NCBI RefSeq assembly: GCF_003688595.1
Contig: NZ_RCWT01000013.1
Span: forward strand, 1 to 64,000
DNA length: 64,000 nucleotides
Source of the DNA: Sphingomonas sp. PP-F2F-G114-C0414
GTDB lineage: Bacteria > Pseudomonadota > Alphaproteobacteria > Sphingomonadales > Sphingomonadaceae
Direction of reading: 5' to 3'
Each line of letters starts with the position of its first letter. Position 1 is the stretch's first letter. Below are positions 18,010-25,894 of the stretch, one piece after another. The notes below the pieces were generated by a model that ran no database searches, was not told the origin of the DNA, and saw nothing but the letters and a program-made list of their open reading frames with translations. The position numbers and the translations under genes were made by a program.

Positions 18010-18157
18010 CCCTCTCCCCTCCGGGGAGAGGGAGGGGCCCGCGGGCTCTTGCACGTGGGAGGGTGAGGGGCTCGAGGCTCGGACCGTCCGTCCCAACGGC
18101 CCCTCACCCTTCCGTCGCCAAGCGGCTCCTCCCTCCCTCTCCCCGGAGGGGAGAGGG
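18010..18157. repeat. Palindromic intergenic element (family J)
   Basis: Arms CCCTCTCCCCTCCGGGGAGA and TCTCCCCGGAGGGGAGAGGG are each hairpins and are inverted copies of each other. They flank a core with a second inverted pair (GAGGGTGAGGGGC against GCCCCTCACCCTTC). It sits in the convergent gap between the S1/P1 nuclease and pal, where it could also act as a terminator. Confidence 0.78.
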
Positions 18158-18173
18158 ACTGCCGCGACAAATC

Positions 18174-18701
18174 TTAGTTCAGCACCACCGTGACAGCGCG
18201 ACGGTTCGCCGCCCAGCTCTGGTCGTCCGAGCCCAGCGCGACCGGGCGCTCCTTGCCGTAGCTGATCGTCGTCATCCGCGACGCCGACACGCCCTTCGCC
18301 GCCAGATAGTTCTTGGTCGCGTTCGCACGACGATCGCCGAGCGCCAGATTATACTCGCGCGTGCCGCGCTCGTCGGCATGGCCTTCGATCGTGATCCGCT
18401 GGTTGGGGAACTTGGCCAGCCACTGCGCCTGGCTGTCGAGGATCGCGCGGGCGGTCGGATCGATATCGTACATGTCGAGCCCGAAATTCACCGTGTTCGA
18501 GCTGACCGAGCGCTGGAAGTCGGCATCCGACCCCGGCACGATCGCGCCGCCGACATTGCCGCCGTTCTGGCCCGCGTTCGGATCGACCGCCGCGTTGTTG
18601 TCGACCGGTGCGGGCGGCAGCACGGCGGGACGCTTCTTCGCGCAACCGGAAACGGCGATCAACGCGGTACATGCGAGCAAGATGTTGGAAAGCTTCGACA
18701 T
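18174..18701 (-). CDS. pal: Peptidoglycan-associated lipoprotein Pal
   Basis: Outer-membrane lipoprotein that binds peptidoglycan and, with Tol proteins, drives outer-membrane constriction at division. 175 residues from ATG 18701 (MSKLSNILLACTALIAVSGC) with a lipobox ending SGC. The OmpA-like peptidoglycan-binding domain occupies the C-terminal two thirds, with ITIEGHADERGTREYNLALG and the AxxVxxYL-type NYLAAKGVSASR. The longest frame adds eight unlikely residues. It is the last gene of the tol operon. Confidence 0.95.
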   Translation of the reverse strand: MSKLSNILLACTALIAVSGCAKKRPAVLPPAPVDNNAAVDPNAGQNGGNVGGAIVPGSDADFQRSVSSNTVNFGLDMYDIDPTARAILDSQAQWLAKFPNQRITIEGHADERGTREYNLALGDRRANATKNYLAAKGVSASRMTTISYGKERPVALGSDDQSWAANRRAVTVVLN

Positions 18702-18752
18702 AGACAGTCTCCCGTAGAAAATCATATTCCCCGTTACGTCCCCATAGCAGGT

Positions 18753-20156
18753 TCAGGGCCGCAAGGGGCCCCATGCCGGATCCGAACCGTCGAGCGGCGT
18801 CGGGATCTTGCGCTCGTTGACGCCGGTCAGGTCGACCGACCAGAGATCCGCCTTGCCGCCGCTGCCGCGTCCCGAGCGGTAGAAGTTGATCACGCGGCCG
18901 TTCGGCGACCAGCTCGGCCCCTCATCCTGCCAGTCGTTGGTGAGCAATTTCTCGCCGCCGCCACTCGGGCTCATGATGCCGATCCGGAACCCGCCGCCGA
19001 GCTTGGTGAACGCGATCAGGTCGCCGCGCGGGCTCCACACCGGCGTCGCATACCGCCCGCCGCCGAAGCTGATCCGCTGCTGGTTCGAGCCGTCTGCGTT
19101 CATCACGTAGATCTGCTGCCCCCCCGACCGATCGCTCTCGAACACGATCTTCGAGCCGTCCGGAGAATAGCTGCCGCCCGTGTCGATCCCCGGCGAGTTG
19201 GTCAGGCGCTGCGGCGTGCCACCCTGCGACGACACGCGGTAAACGTCGGTATTCCCCCCCTGCGCCATCGAGAACAGGATGTTGCGACCGTCCGGCGAGA
19301 AGCGCGGCGCAAAGGTCAGGTTCGCGTTCGCCACAACGAGCCGCTGCTTGCCCGAGCCGATATCGTAGACATAGATCGCCGGGCGATTGTTGAGATAGCT
19401 CATATAGACGATCGACTGCTGGTTCGGCGCGAACCGCGGCGTCAGCACGATCGACTGGCCATTGGTGAGGAAGCGGTGGTTAGCGCCGTCCTGATCCATG
19501 ATCGCTAGCCGCTTTATCCGGCGTCCCTTGGGGCCGGTCTCGGACACATAGACGACGCGGCTGTCGAAGTACGCGCCTTCGCCGGTGAGGCGCGTGTAGA
19601 CCATGTCGGCGCACTTGTGCCCTGCGCGGCGCCAGTCCGAGGGCGGTACGACGAATCCGGTGCGGGTGAGTTCGGCCTTCGACGACACGTCGTAGAGGTA
19701 GCAGCCGACGGTCAGGTTGCCGTCGCCGTTCGCGCGGATGAAGCCCTGCACGAGTGCCTGCGCGCCGGTGCTGCCCCAGTAGTCGAACCCGGGGGCGGTG
19801 ACTTCGGGGAAGGTGATCGGGCGGAGCTGGCCGGGGGAAAGCGGCGTGAACAGCCCTGAGTTGCGGAGATCGTTGGTGACGATGTCGGCGAGCTGGCGGC
19901 CGAGCACGTCGGTCGAGCCTGCTGGGGTGGAGACGACCGCGGACGTCGGCATGACGGGAATCGCGATCGGCATCGGCGCGGAGATTCCGCCGGTGACGTC
20001 GACCACGAGGCCGCCGGACTGATCGCCTGCCGGGGCTGGGGCTGCAGGATCGGCGGGGGCTTGCTGGGGTGCCGGCGCTGGTGCGTCTTGCGCATACGCT
20101 GCACTGCCGGAGACGAACGCGAGCAGCCCAACCGAAGCAAGAACCGATCGAGTCAT
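18753..20156 (-). CDS. tolB: Tol-Pal system periplasmic protein TolB
   Basis: A periplasmic beta-propeller that binds Pal and TolA. 467 residues from ATG 20156 (MTRSVLASVGLLAFVSGSAA) with a signal peptide cut after AYA, then a Pro/Ala-rich linker, the N-terminal alpha/beta domain, and a six-bladed propeller with repeated PxFSPDG/W-PNG motifs (FAPRFSPDGRNILFS, GGSYSPDGSKIVFESD, PVWSPRGDLIAF, PSWSPNGRVINF). The frame continues 68 codons upstream through a repeat element to a second MTRSI-like start at 20351-20360, which appears to be a duplicated start region (see findings). Confidence 0.95.
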   Translation of the reverse strand: MTRSVLASVGLLAFVSGSAAYAQDAPAPAPQQAPADPAAPAPAGDQSGGLVVDVTGGISAPMPIAIPVMPTSAVVSTPAGSTDVLGRQLADIVTNDLRNSGLFTPLSPGQLRPITFPEVTAPGFDYWGSTGAQALVQGFIRANGDGNLTVGCYLYDVSSKAELTRTGFVVPPSDWRRAGHKCADMVYTRLTGEGAYFDSRVVYVSETGPKGRRIKRLAIMDQDGANHRFLTNGQSIVLTPRFAPNQQSIVYMSYLNNRPAIYVYDIGSGKQRLVVANANLTFAPRFSPDGRNILFSMAQGGNTDVYRVSSQGGTPQRLTNSPGIDTGGSYSPDGSKIVFESDRSGGQQIYVMNADGSNQQRISFGGGRYATPVWSPRGDLIAFTKLGGGFRIGIMSPSGGGEKLLTNDWQDEGPSWSPNGRVINFYRSGRGSGGKADLWSVDLTGVNERKIPTPLDGSDPAWGPLRP

Positions 20157-20169
20157 ACGCCGACCTAAC

Positions 20170-20274
20170 ACCACCCCGGCGAAGGCCGGGGCCCAATTGG
20201 GGGACGCCGCTGAGGGAACGTTGCGCATCATTACATCGACCTTCCCAATTTGGCCCCGGCCTTCGCCGGGGTGG
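20170..20274. repeat. Palindromic element, family A (copy A2), between tolA and tolB
   Basis: Arms ACCACCCCGGCGAAGGCCGG then GGCCCAATTGG, and the mirror copy CCAATTTGGCCCCGGCCTTC then GCCGGGGTGG. The core is about 45 bp. It interrupts the tolA-tolB junction and is open in the tolB frame. A copy of the tolB start sequence lies on its far side. Confidence 0.85.
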
Positions 20275-20362
20275 CGGTCCTGCAAGGGGAGGTTGCCTCG
20301 CGACGTTAACGTCTGGCGCGAAGGGAAAAACCCCAGGATCGATCGAGTCATAACGGACATCC

Positions 20363-21397
20363 TCAGCCGGGAAGTTTGTAGCGCAGGCTGAAATTGCTCC
20401 AGCCGTTCTGCACGTCATACAGGTCGTCGGGCAAACCGCGTAGCGGCGAACACCCGACGAAGGTCGCGATCGCCAGATCGTCGACGCGGTCGACATAGCG
20501 CCGGTTGTCGTCGTCGACGCCCGCGTGACCGCTGATCGTCGGCCGCGATTTCAGCGTGCCGTCGCGGTTGAGCTTCAGGTTGATCGTCACGCGGATCCGC
20601 TCGGCGCCGGGCCCCGGCGTAACCTGGCGATTCGCGCAGGGCTGCACCTGTCGCAGGATCGCCGAGCCGATGTTCGCCGCCGCCTGCGCACCGAGTTTGG
20701 CCGCCTTGGGCGCTTCCGACTTGCTCGGCGACGGATCGGCCGACAGACCCTTCAGGAAATTGTCGCCGAGCCGCGAGCCGCGTGGCCGCGAGGTCTTGGC
20801 CTCGGCGGTCGAGCCGCTGCCTTTGGTCGAGGACGGCTTGGCGGGCTTGGCTGCACTCGAAGACGACTTTGCGGCAGAGTCCTTCGACTTCGTCGCCGTC
20901 TTTGCAGGCGCCGACTTTTCTGGCGCGGGCTTGGTCGGCTTGGCCTTGGCGGGCGCCGGCCTGGGCTTCTCAGCCGGCTTCGGCACAGGCGCGGGCTTGG
21001 CGGCGGGCTTTGGTGGCGCAGGCTTGGGTTTCGGCTGCGGCTTGGGCTCGGGTTTTGGTTCGGGTGCCGGCTGCGGCTTGGGCTTCGGCGGTGCGGGCTT
21101 CGGCTGCGGCGCAGGTGGCACGGGATCGGGCTTCGGCTCGGGCTCGGCCTCTTGCGGGGCTGGCGGCGCGGCATCCTCGGGCGCGCCCTCGTCCGGCGCG
21201 ACCGACTCGGCCGGCGTCTCCGTCGATTGCGGCGCAGTCGCCTCGAGCGCGACATCGGGCACCAGGCTCACGTCGATCGGCTGCTGCTGGATCTTCGGCG
21301 GTTCGGGCGCGCTGAGAAAGCTGAGCGACAGCAAGCCGAACAGCACGACATGCCCGACGACGGCAACGCCTAAGCCGATCTTCTCCGAACGATCCAT
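20363..21397 (-). CDS. tolA: Tol-Pal energy-transducing protein TolA
   Basis: An inner-membrane protein that spans the periplasm and links the TolQR motor to TolB and Pal. The 344-residue protein has one N-terminal TM helix (VAVVGHVVLFGLLSLSFL), then a long Pro/Lys/Glu/Ala-rich extended domain (about residues 45-215, with many PKPEPKP and KPAP repeats). A C-terminal TonB/TolA-like domain (about 245-344) contains RIRVTINLKLNRDGTL and NRRYVDRVDDLAI. It follows tolR after 13 bp, the usual operon position. Confidence 0.92.
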   Translation of the reverse strand: MDRSEKIGLGVAVVGHVVLFGLLSLSFLSAPEPPKIQQQPIDVSLVPDVALEATAPQSTETPAESVAPDEGAPEDAAPPAPQEAEPEPKPDPVPPAPQPKPAPPKPKPQPAPEPKPEPKPQPKPKPAPPKPAAKPAPVPKPAEKPRPAPAKAKPTKPAPEKSAPAKTATKSKDSAAKSSSSAAKPAKPSSTKGSGSTAEAKTSRPRGSRLGDNFLKGLSADPSPSKSEAPKAAKLGAQAAANIGSAILRQVQPCANRQVTPGPGAERIRVTINLKLNRDGTLKSRPTISGHAGVDDDNRRYVDRVDDLAIATFVGCSPLRGLPDDLYDVQNGWSNFSLRYKLPG

Positions 21398-21410
21398 CAG
21401 GCCAGCGCCA

Positions 21411-21842
21411 TCAGTTCTGATTACCCTCGACGGTCACCAGCGCGACGCGGTTCAGCCCGGCGCGGTTGAGTTCGCCCATCACGCGCATCACGCGCCCGTA
21501 ATCGAGCTTCCGGTCCGCGCGCAGCAGCACCTGCGGCTCGTCGCCGACCGCACGGCTGGCGGCGATCGCGGCCAATCGCACCGGCAGCGCATCATCGGTC
21601 ACCTGATCCTTGTCGATGAACAGTGCGCCGGCGCCGTCCATCGAGATCTCGACGGGCTTCTGCTCCTGGTCGAGCGCCTTCGCGCGCGCGTCGGGGAGGT
21701 TCACCGGCACGCCCGCGGTCATCAAGGGCGCGGTCACCATGAAGATGATCAGCAGCACGAGCATCACGTCGACCAGCGGCGTGACGTTGATGTCCGCCAT
21801 CGGCGCGCGGCGACCGCGGCCACGGGAAGAAGGAAGGTTCAT
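21411..21842 (-). CDS. tolR: Tol-Pal system protein TolR (ExbD family)
   Basis: Partner of TolQ in the proton-driven motor. 143 residues from ATG 21842 (MNLPSSRGRGRRAP) with AGG upstream; a GTG at 21848 is the alternative. The single TM helix contains the conserved proton-path Asp (ADINVTPLVDVMLVLLIIFM), followed by a periplasmic ExbD-like domain (VLLRADRKLDYGRVMRVMGE). A palindromic repeat separates it from tolQ. Confidence 0.95.
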   Translation of the reverse strand: MNLPSSRGRGRRAPMADINVTPLVDVMLVLLIIFMVTAPLMTAGVPVNLPDARAKALDQEQKPVEISMDGAGALFIDKDQVTDDALPVRLAAIAASRAVGDEPQVLLRADRKLDYGRVMRVMGELNRAGLNRVALVTVEGNQN

Positions 21843-21850
21843 CGCCACCT

Positions 21851-22023
21851 AAAATCCTCCCCGCACGCGGGGAGGGGGACCAGCGAAGCTGGTGGTGGGG
21901 GCGTGCATCATACGCTGCGGTGCGTAGAGGGCCTCGTCCCACGGACGCTGTGCTGCGTGGAGAACCCCCTCCACCACGCCGCTGCGCGTCGCGGTCCCCC
22001 TCCCCGTGCCGGGGAGGATTTGC
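21851..22023. repeat. Palindromic element (family H), between tolQ and tolR
   Basis: Left arm AAAATCCTCCCCGCACGCGG then GGAGGGGGACCAGCGAAGCTGG. The right arm mirrors it (GGTCCCCCTCCCCGTGCCGG then GGAGGATTT). The core holds a further inverted pair around GGTGGTGGGGG and ACCCCCTCCACCAC. It is a second copy of the 6361-6491 family, here placed inside an operon whose products must be stoichiometric. Confidence 0.82.
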
Positions 22024-22030
22024 GCGCCGC

Positions 22031-22723
22031 TCATCGCGAGCCGTCCAGCTGGCGTGAGAGGGTCGTGTGGAAACCGTCGGCAAACCGGTTGAGGCTCGCC
22101 TCGATCCGGTTGATGCCGTGAGAGAACCGGTTGTACGCGATCACCGCCGGAATAGCCGCGAACAGGCCGATTGCGGTCGCGAACAGTGCCTCCGCGATCC
22201 CCGGCGCGACCACCGCCAGCGACGTGTTCTGCGCCGCCGCGATGCTGGTGAAGCTTCGCATGATGCCCCAGACCGTACCGAACAGCCCGACGAACGGCGC
22301 GACCGAGCCGACCGTCGCCAGCACGTTCAGCCGGTCCGACAGCTTGTCGATCTCGCCCGCGACGGCCGCGCCCATGGTGGTCGCCAGCCGCTCGCGCGTG
22401 CCGCTCTTGTCGATCGTGCCGCCCGCGGTCGAGCGCCGCCACTCGGTCACGCCCGCCGCGAACACGCGCGCCGACGGCAGGTCGTTCTCGCCCTCCGCCT
22501 TGTAGAAGACGTCGATATCCTCGGCCTTCCAGAAGTCGCGCTCGAACCGGGTCATGCCTTTGCGCGTCTTGCCGATCCGCCGCCAGAACGCGACGATCAG
22601 CGCCCAGGTCCAGATGCTGGCGAGCAGCAGTCCGATCATCACGCCCTTCACCACCCAGTCGGCCTGGAGGAACAAGTGGATCGGCGACAGCGTCGCGCTC
22701 TCCATAGTCAACACCGGATTCAT
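22031..22723 (-). CDS. tolQ: Tol-Pal system protein TolQ (ExbB/MotA family)
   Basis: Proton-channel subunit of the Tol motor in the inner membrane. 230 residues from ATG 22723 (MNPVLTMESATLSPIHLFLQ), three TM helices: VVKGVMIGLLLASIWTWALI near the N-terminus and two in the conserved ExbB domain (VAPFVGLFGTVWGIMRSF and ALFATAIGLFAAIPAVIAYN). The start overlaps the ybgC stop by 4 bp. Length matches the family. Confidence 0.96.
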   Translation of the reverse strand: MNPVLTMESATLSPIHLFLQADWVVKGVMIGLLLASIWTWALIVAFWRRIGKTRKGMTRFERDFWKAEDIDVFYKAEGENDLPSARVFAAGVTEWRRSTAGGTIDKSGTRERLATTMGAAVAGEIDKLSDRLNVLATVGSVAPFVGLFGTVWGIMRSFTSIAAAQNTSLAVVAPGIAEALFATAIGLFAAIPAVIAYNRFSHGINRIEASLNRFADGFHTTLSRQLDGSR

Positions 22724-23178
22724 GCTTCCCCCTGCCAGACTAGGCGTTCGTAGATATCGATCCATGCGCGTGGCTGGCGGCGTGGGCGACCATTGGGAGC
22801 GACCAACGCCGCCACAACATCCGCCTCGGCCAAGACAAGCCCGTCGCGCATGACCCTCTGATGAATGGCGACGCTCGCGGCGCGGACCTGCGTCATCCGC
22901 GAGACGACGACGAGCGCGTCGTCGAGCCGCGCCGGTGCGGCATAGCGGATGGTCACGTTGGCGATCGCGTAGGAGCCTTCGCCCGCCTCGAACGTCGCGC
23001 GCTGGTCGATCCCGCCGAGCCGCAGCATGTCGGAGCGTGCGCGCTCCATGTAGCGCAGATAATTGGCGTGATAGACCGCGCCCGACAGATCGGTGTCCTC
23101 GAAATAGACGCGCACCGGAAATCGGTGCTCGCGCCCTTCGAAGCGGCCTTCCGCCGGACGATCTGAAACTTCAGCCAT
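22720..23178 (-). CDS. ybgC: Tol-Pal-associated acyl-CoA thioesterase YbgC
   Basis: A hot-dog-fold thioesterase encoded first in the tol operon, as in most Proteobacteria. 152 residues from ATG 23178 (MAEVSDRPAEGRFEG). The family motif VYFEDTDLSGAVYHANYLRY holds the catalytic Asp and the Tyr-His-Asn pocket, followed by RARSDMLRLGG. The frame extends 18 codons further upstream, probably untranslated. It hydrolyses short- or long-chain acyl-CoA in homologues; its link to Tol function is not resolved. Confidence 0.93.
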   Translation of the reverse strand: MAEVSDRPAEGRFEGREHRFPVRVYFEDTDLSGAVYHANYLRYMERARSDMLRLGGIDQRATFEAGEGSYAIANVTIRYAAPARLDDALVVVSRMTQVRAASVAIHQRVMRDGLVLAEADVVAALVAPNGRPRRQPRAWIDIYERLVWQGEA

Positions 23179-23295
23179 TGCCGCGGCTGTTAACCCAGTC
23201 TTTGCCGCGAAGCCAACCATTGCCTTCATCATGTCGGCGCTGGCCGGGGGCGAATCATGCGCCTAGTCTCGACTCATCGAACGCAGGAGACTCGC

Positions 23296-23700
23296 ATGGC
23301 CGATCGTCCCACTCGCGGTATCACGCCTTTTCTGGTCATTCGTGGCAAGCGCGCGCACGAAGCACTCGCCTTCTACGAAGCCGCGTTCGCCGCGACGGTC
23401 GTCGAGACCAACGTCGCCGATGACGGCGTCCGGCTGATGCAGGCGAGCCTCCGGATCAACGACGGCTGGCTGATGCTGAGCGACGAGTTTCCCGAATGGC
23501 GTGGCCACGACGAACCCGAGCCCGCCGGTATCACGCTGCACCTGCAGGTCGACGATGCGGATGGCTGGATGGAGCGCGCGGCGACGGCCGGCGCGATCGT
23601 GACGATGCCCGTCGCCGACCAGTTCTGGGGCGATCGCTACGGCCAAGTGCGCGATCCGTTCGGCCATAGTTGGTCGATCGGATCGCCGCTCAAGACCTGA
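23296..23700 (+). CDS. VOC (glyoxalase/bleomycin-resistance) superfamily protein, PhnB-like
   Basis: A 134-residue protein of the PhnB-like branch of the vicinal oxygen chelate superfamily. It starts MADRPTRGITPFLVIRGKRA with the AHEALAFYEAAFAATVVE helix, a central GITLHLQVDDADGW strand and a C-terminal RYGQVRDPFGHSWSIG, the family signature. RBS CAGGAGA precedes ATG 23296. Substrate unknown. Its stop abuts the stop of the convergent lipoprotein gene, leaving no intergenic base. Confidence 0.9.
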   Translation: MADRPTRGITPFLVIRGKRAHEALAFYEAAFAATVVETNVADDGVRLMQASLRINDGWLMLSDEFPEWRGHDEPEPAGITLHLQVDDADGWMERAATAGAIVTMPVADQFWGDRYGQVRDPFGHSWSIGSPLKT

Positions 23701-24474
23701 TTACTGGAAGACGCTGGGATCCAGCTTCAGCCGGGGCTGCGGCGGCGGTACCGGCTGTGAGATCGGCTGGAGACGCGCCTGCGTGATCGTCTGGACGGTC
23801 ATGTTCGACGCGTATTGCCGCGAAGCCAGCACTGGTCGCGGCTGCTGCGCGTACACCGGTGCCGGGGTAGCCCGACCACGCCAAGCATCGAACGCACGGT
23901 AGAAATCGGTGAACGGGCGTTCGAGCGTTGGCAGTTGCTGTGCCGCGAACGCGGGCATCGCCTCCGCCGTCACGCCAGCGCTCTGCGCCAGCACGGTGCT
24001 CGCCGCCGCGCAGAAATCGTCGCGCGCGGGCGACTGCGAGAAGAAGTTGTACAGCCGCGTCATCGCATCGTCGTAGCGATCCTGCCAATCGCGGCCGCCC
24101 GACTTCCACTCGCTGGCATAGGTCGCCTCGGCCTTGGCGAGCACCGGCTTCTGCGCCGACAGCATCGCGTTGTAGCTGGCAATGATCGCGCCTTCCTGCG
24201 GTCCGCGGCAGGCGAGCGCGGCGACGTTGAGCGCGGCACGCAGGTGCCAGACCTTGGCGGCCGGGGTCAGGTTGCGATTCGGCGTGGGATAGGTGCCATC
24301 GGGCAGCGCGACCGGGATCACCATGGTCGGCGACGCACCCTTCGGCATTGCAGGCGCGGCGACCGGTGCCGCGACCACCGGCGGCGCAACGACGGCGACC
24401 GTCTTGGGCTTCGGCGCGCACCCCGCCACCAAGGCGAGTGCGGTAAATGAAAGCAACGCAAACCGACGACTCAT
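23701..24474 (-). CDS. Putative lipoprotein, function unknown
   Basis: About 257 residues from ATG 24474 with a lipoprotein signal peptide (MSRRFALLSFTALALVAGC, lipobox LVAGC), then a Pro/Val/Ala-rich linker and a helical domain. The domain contains TPAAKVWHLRAALNVAALAC, ATYASEWKSGGRDWQDRYDD and a Cys in RDDFCAAAST. The tail is Pro/Gln-rich (PISQPVPPPQPRLKLDPS). I do not recognise the family; similar proteins are annotated hypothetical in sphingomonads. Probably anchored in the inner face of the outer membrane. Confidence 0.75.
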   Translation of the reverse strand: MSRRFALLSFTALALVAGCAPKPKTVAVVAPPVVAAPVAAPAMPKGASPTMVIPVALPDGTYPTPNRNLTPAAKVWHLRAALNVAALACRGPQEGAIIASYNAMLSAQKPVLAKAEATYASEWKSGGRDWQDRYDDAMTRLYNFFSQSPARDDFCAAASTVLAQSAGVTAEAMPAFAAQQLPTLERPFTDFYRAFDAWRGRATPAPVYAQQPRPVLASRQYASNMTVQTITQARLQPISQPVPPPQPRLKLDPSVFQ

Positions 24475-24627
24475 CGCAACCACCTCGTGATGTCCCCCGA
24501 CGGGACATGTCTGGCATGGGGAAGGTTAACGATGCGTAAGCCGTACGCGATTTGCGGCGAGTGAAGAGCGGGTGGGGTTGGGAGTTTCCAGCTTGGCAGA
24601 AGGGGGAGCGCCTTCCCCGGATCACTT

Positions 24628-24730
24628 CCACCCCGGCGAAGGCCGGGGTCCAATTGGAAAGGTCGGGATAACGGAGCGCACCGGTAATCAGCAACGTCCC
24701 TCAATTGGGCCCCCGCCTCCGCCGGGGTGG
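24628..24730. repeat. Palindromic intergenic element, family A (copy A3)
   Basis: Arms CCACCCCGGCGAAGGCCGGG and the mirror CAATTGGGCCCCCGCCTCCG then CCGGGGTGG, core with GGAAAGGTCGGGATAACGGAG. It lies in the 345-bp gap between the lipoprotein and nitronate monooxygenase genes. The rest of that gap holds a small extra hairpin (GATCCTCCCGCGCCAGGGGG then AGGATC, about 24786-24812) and no gene. Confidence 0.82.
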
Positions 24731-24819
24731 TACCACGTAGACGCTGGCACGGAGCATCACAGCGTAGGCGAGACGCCGCCCTCTCGATCCTCCCGCGCCA
24801 GGGGGAGGATCGATACCGC

Positions 24820-25839
24820 CTAGACCGCGCGCGCCTCCAGCGCAGCCGCAGCCTGCGCCATCAGCCCGCCGATGATGTCCGCGACCGGCTCCTCGCGCTT
24901 GACCATGCCGACCGACTGGCCGGCCATCACCGAGCCATGCTCGACATCGCCGTCGATCACCGCGCGACGCAGCGCACCCGCCCAGTAATGCTCGATCTGC
25001 AACTGCGCCTCGGCCATCTCGACGATACCGCCATCGAGATGCCCGGCAACCTCGCGCTGCTTCGCCGTGAACAACTCGCTCGATGCGTTCTTCAATGCAC
25101 GCACCGGGATCACCGGCAGCCGCGCATCGATCTGCACGCTGGCGATCGCGTCGCGCGCCGACGCCCGGATGAACGCCTTCTTGAAATTGGCATGCGCGAT
25201 CGATTCGGTCGCGCACACGAACAGCGTGCCGAGCTGGACGCCCGCCGCGCCCATGTCGAGGTAGCCCGCGATCGCTTCGCCGCGGCCGATCCCGCCCGCG
25301 ACGAACACCGGCACTTGTTCCGCGATCTCGGGCAGCATCTCCTGCGCGAGCACGCTGGTCGAGACCGGGCCGATATGGCCACCGGCCTCCATCCCCTCGA
25401 TCACCAGCGCATCGACGCCCGAGCGGATCAGCTTCTTCGCAAGCGCCAGTGCCGGCGAGAACGCGATCAGTTTCGCGCCCGTCTCCTTGATCGCCTCGAT
25501 GCTGCCCTTGGGCGGCAGGCCACCGGCGAGCACAACGTGGCCGACCTTGTGCTTGGCGCAGACCGCGATCAGCTCGAACAGGTCGGGGTGCATCGTGATG
25601 AGGTTCACGCCGAACGGCTTGGTCGTGAGAGCCTTGGTCGCGGCGATCTCGGTATCGAGCAGCGCGGGCGTCATCGCCCCGCACGCGATCACGCCGAACC
25701 CGCCTGCGTTCGAAATCGCCGACACGAGGTGACGCTCGCTCACCCACGACATCGCGCCGCCGAGAATGGCGACCTCCGACCCGAGGAACGCGGCGCCGCG
25801 CGCCATCCGGCGTTGCAGCCGCTCAGTACCGATCGTCAT
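24820..25839 (-). CDS. Nitronate monooxygenase / 2-nitropropane dioxygenase-like flavoprotein
   Basis: A 339-residue FMN-dependent TIM-barrel enzyme. Conserved points are ILGGAMSWVSERHLVSAISN near the start, the FGVNLI strand, the catalytic His in VIEGMEAGGHIGP (about residue 150), and phosphate-binding VFVAGGIGRGEAIAGYLDMG. The family oxidises alkyl nitronates such as propionate-3-nitronate; some relatives act as enoyl-ACP reductase FabK. I prefer nitronate monooxygenase because of the GGH motif. ATG 25839 is certain from the frame; lysC lies upstream on the same strand. Confidence 0.88.
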   Translation of the reverse strand: MTIGTERLQRRMARGAAFLGSEVAILGGAMSWVSERHLVSAISNAGGFGVIACGAMTPALLDTEIAATKALTTKPFGVNLITMHPDLFELIAVCAKHKVGHVVLAGGLPPKGSIEAIKETGAKLIAFSPALALAKKLIRSGVDALVIEGMEAGGHIGPVSTSVLAQEMLPEIAEQVPVFVAGGIGRGEAIAGYLDMGAAGVQLGTLFVCATESIAHANFKKAFIRASARDAIASVQIDARLPVIPVRALKNASSELFTAKQREVAGHLDGGIVEMAEAQLQIEHYWAGALRRAVIDGDVEHGSVMAGQSVGMVKREEPVADIIGGLMAQAAAALEARAV

Positions 25840-25894
25840 GCATCCATCCCCGTCGTCCCGGCGCCTGCCGGGATCATGTCGTTATGTATCAAGC

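Noticed and set aside
18010..18157. Element J as a simple rho-independent terminator for the S1/P1 nuclease and pal
   Set aside because: It has the two-arm palindromic layout of the other elements and no clear T-tract next to the stems. It might still terminate, but I list it as a repeat.
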